25,139 nt of DNA, from contig DCKN01000120.1 in the NCBI GenBank assembly GCA_002320385.1, forward strand, positions 5,470-30,608, given 5' to 3'. The translations under genes were made by a program, and so were the position numbers. Positions 23,529 to 25,139 of this stretch are shown here, piece by piece; positions within the stretch are counted from its first letter, which is position 1, and the number at the start of each line of letters is the position of its first letter. The stretch comes from Proteobacteria bacterium UBA1673. GTDB lineage: Bacteria > Pseudomonadota > Gammaproteobacteria > Comchoanobacterales > Comchoanobacteraceae. The notes below the pieces were generated by a model, which was given only the letters and a program-made list of their open reading frames with translations, had not been told where the DNA came from and did not search any database.

Positions 23529-25139
23529 CTATGCCGGCACAACAAATCGGGCGCCTAAAACCATGCTGCCATCGTCAGAATTAACGCTCTCCGCATGAAA
23601 GTATTCACTGGCTGGCACAGCCTCTGGAACGGAAACAGGAGCACGCCTAGACGACAAAAGCGAACTGCTCTGCTCAGGATTATCAGACATATCATTAACA
23701 TACACATCAGTGTCGACATTCAACTTAGGATTCATCAACCGATCAACCAGATCTAAAATACTTTGAAAAGCATAGAAAAATAAACATGTCAGTGTTGGGA
23801 CAAAGAACATTGGCAGCGACAAGTTCGACACAATTGCCATTGCCCCCAAACAGCAAGCGCAAAGCACAAAAACCCGCTCACGTCCAAGATTATATAATAA
23901 ACTACAGACTGCAATAAAAAACAACTGGGCTAAAAAAAAGCAAGAACGCGGCACATGAAAAACTGAGCGTGTCACAATAAAATAGAGACCATGAGTGAAA
24001 CGACCCGCATTTTGGGCCCACTGTTCACGGTAACTTCGGGAAAATATACCTCGACAAATTGAAAACAAAGATAGGGAAACCTCGGCAATGGTCAAGCACC
24101 ACTTTACATAAGATGGATTACCAAGAATATTGCGATACATCAATGTAGCCAACATTTCTGATCCATAAATCCTTCCTGAACCAAAGTGTTGAAAAATCAA
24201 TCCCAAACAATAAATTAACGATCGATCCTGAGCACGTTGCTTTTGTTCATCCTTTCTCAGATTAGCTCGAAGTCCAGGACGTTTTTCAACATTCTCAATA
24301 AATCGTACTGTGCCACGTAAGAAACGGGTAGATGCATCAACATAAGGAACATCAGGATCTGATGACGCATTCTGAACAACACCAAACTTCATTATATCAT
24401 TTAATTCTACAGAACCTTCGAACGATTGCTGAAAGCACCCAACAAGATCATGCTCAATCGTCGTCATTAGCGTGTCTAGGAAATGGCAAACCAACTCTGC
24501 TTGATTTTTCTTTTGATCTTTATCATCCAACAACTGATTCAGAAAAGAAATTTCACTTGGCCCCATATAGTAAAGTAAACGCCCTGCGATAAAATGCTTA
24601 AACGCATCGCCACAAACAGTATGCACGACACCAGCAGCATGCGCAGAAAAGTTAAGACAATCAAGCAAAGACCAATAAAAAACCGGGGACTCTTGAATAC
24701 ACTCTTCATCACTAAGCGATGCCAAACGACCGACCGAAAGCCTGAGATTATTGACCCTACGACCAGAATTCCAAGGGCTCTCAAGATAGACCGCCAATTG
24801 ATTAAATACTAGCTCGATCGCACGTTGCGAAGACACATTCTCAGACCAAATAACGCTAGCAGCACTTCTTAACACATAGCTTAGTAAATACAACGAGTCC
24901 CCAAGATAATCTGCACTATCTTCTCCTGTAATCAGGAATCGAGATAGGTCACGAACAATCAACATGAGTAAAGCCGTATGAGAAACTTCATTAGATAGAT
25001 AAAGGTCGACTCTGGACTGATACAAATACACCTGTCCATGGTATAAATCACTACTCAAACACATCACAATCAGCTGCTCTTGCAATGTTGGTTTACGCTG
25101 AGTTTGGCATAATAAATCAATGCAAGTGATACAACGCTT
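23529..25139 (-). CDS. Large helical protein with C-terminal membrane segments, 5' end cut by window edge
   Basis: The frame is open from the window's right edge to TAG at 23529, 536 codons. A TTG at 25085 could be read as a start, but the frame stays open beyond it with protein-like sequence (CIDLLCQTQRK), so the true start is probably outside. The visible part is soluble and helical down to about 24005, then hydrophobic from about 24005 to 23725 (three or four helices, including AQLFFIAVCSLLYNLG), and ends with a 64-residue polar tail rich in Ser, Asp and Val. No family recognised. Its stop is 5 bp from that of the rightward gene, which has the same layout. A short region, EMLATLMYRNILGNPSYVKW, is alignable with KKLTVRVAKKLIQCPQLLLY there. 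Confidence 0.82.
   Translation of the reverse strand, partial: KRCITCIDLLCQTQRKPTLQEQLIVMCLSSDLYHGQVYLYQSRVDLYLSNEVSHTALLMLIVRDLSRFLITGEDSADYLGDSLYLLSYVLRSAASVIWSENVSSQRAIELVFNQLAVYLESPWNSGRRVNNLRLSVGRLASLSDEECIQESPVFYWSLLDCLNFSAHAAGVVHTVCGDAFKHFIAGRLLYYMGPSEISFLNQLLDDKDQKKNQAELVCHFLDTLMTTIEHDLVGCFQQSFEGSVELNDIMKFGVVQNASSDPDVPYVDASTRFLRGTVRFIENVEKRPGLRANLRKDEQKQRAQDRSLIYCLGLIFQHFGSGRIYGSEMLATLMYRNILGNPSYVKWCLTIAEVSLSLFSICRGIFSRSYREQWAQNAGRFTHGLYFIVTRSVFHVPRSCFFLAQLFFIAVCSLLYNLGRERVFVLCACCLGAMAIVSNLSLPMFFVPTLTCLFFYAFQSILDLVDRLMNPKLNVDTDVYVNDMSDNPEQSSSLLSSRRAPVSVPEAVPASEYFHAESVNSDDGSMVLGARFVVPA

Overview
The window looks like chromosome of a Gram-negative gammaproteobacterium with modest GC content. 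It carries the outer-membrane biogenesis genes lptD, surA and bamE, the pair ratA/smpB, coaE, rsmA (ksgA), and a DciA-type helicase loader gene next to secA. These housekeeping genes are divergent. They are interleaved with large, low-complexity, multi-membrane-span proteins of unknown family, which is what one sees in host-associated or intracellular relatives of Legionellales; that placement is an inference, and the species cannot be named from the sequence. No rRNA, tRNA, CRISPR array, insertion sequence or phage gene was recognised.

Layout. 1-3885: two unrecognised membrane proteins transcribed divergently from a 436-bp intergenic region. The left one runs off the window edge. The right one resembles, by eye, the SbmA/BacA type of membrane domain and ends at a strong terminator. 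4111-7354: dciA (minus) diverges from secA (plus). 7355-7679: non-coding or decayed DNA. 7680-17421: a long leftward block, read in transcription order as lptD, surA, rsmA, two tandem DUF3431 genes, coaE, a DUF1302 outer-membrane-type protein and a DUF4389 membrane protein. A good promoter just after lptD restarts transcription at surA. 17506-18969: a porin, also leftward. 19150-21235: a flavin-binding PNPOx-fold gene, bamE, ratA (minus) and smpB. 21355-25139: two large helical proteins with C-terminal membrane segments, tail to tail with 5 bp between stops. They may be distant paralogues; the right one continues past the window edge.

How the genes relate. LptD (LPS insertion), SurA (periplasmic chaperone), BamE (barrel-assembly lipoprotein) and SecA (export motor) form a supply line for outer-membrane proteins such as the porin and the DUF1302 protein in the same window. 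SmpB serves trans-translation, RsmA matures 16S rRNA, CoaE completes coenzyme A synthesis, and DciA acts at the replicative helicase. Notable departures from the textbook arrangement are a SecA without the C-terminal zinc tail, a SurA with room for only one parvulin domain, the absence of pdxA between surA and rsmA, and the tandem DUF3431 pair. C exceeds G on the plus strand in the stretches tallied, whatever the gene direction, which suggests the plus strand is the lagging-strand sequence here.

All family calls come from reading motifs by eye; no search was run.
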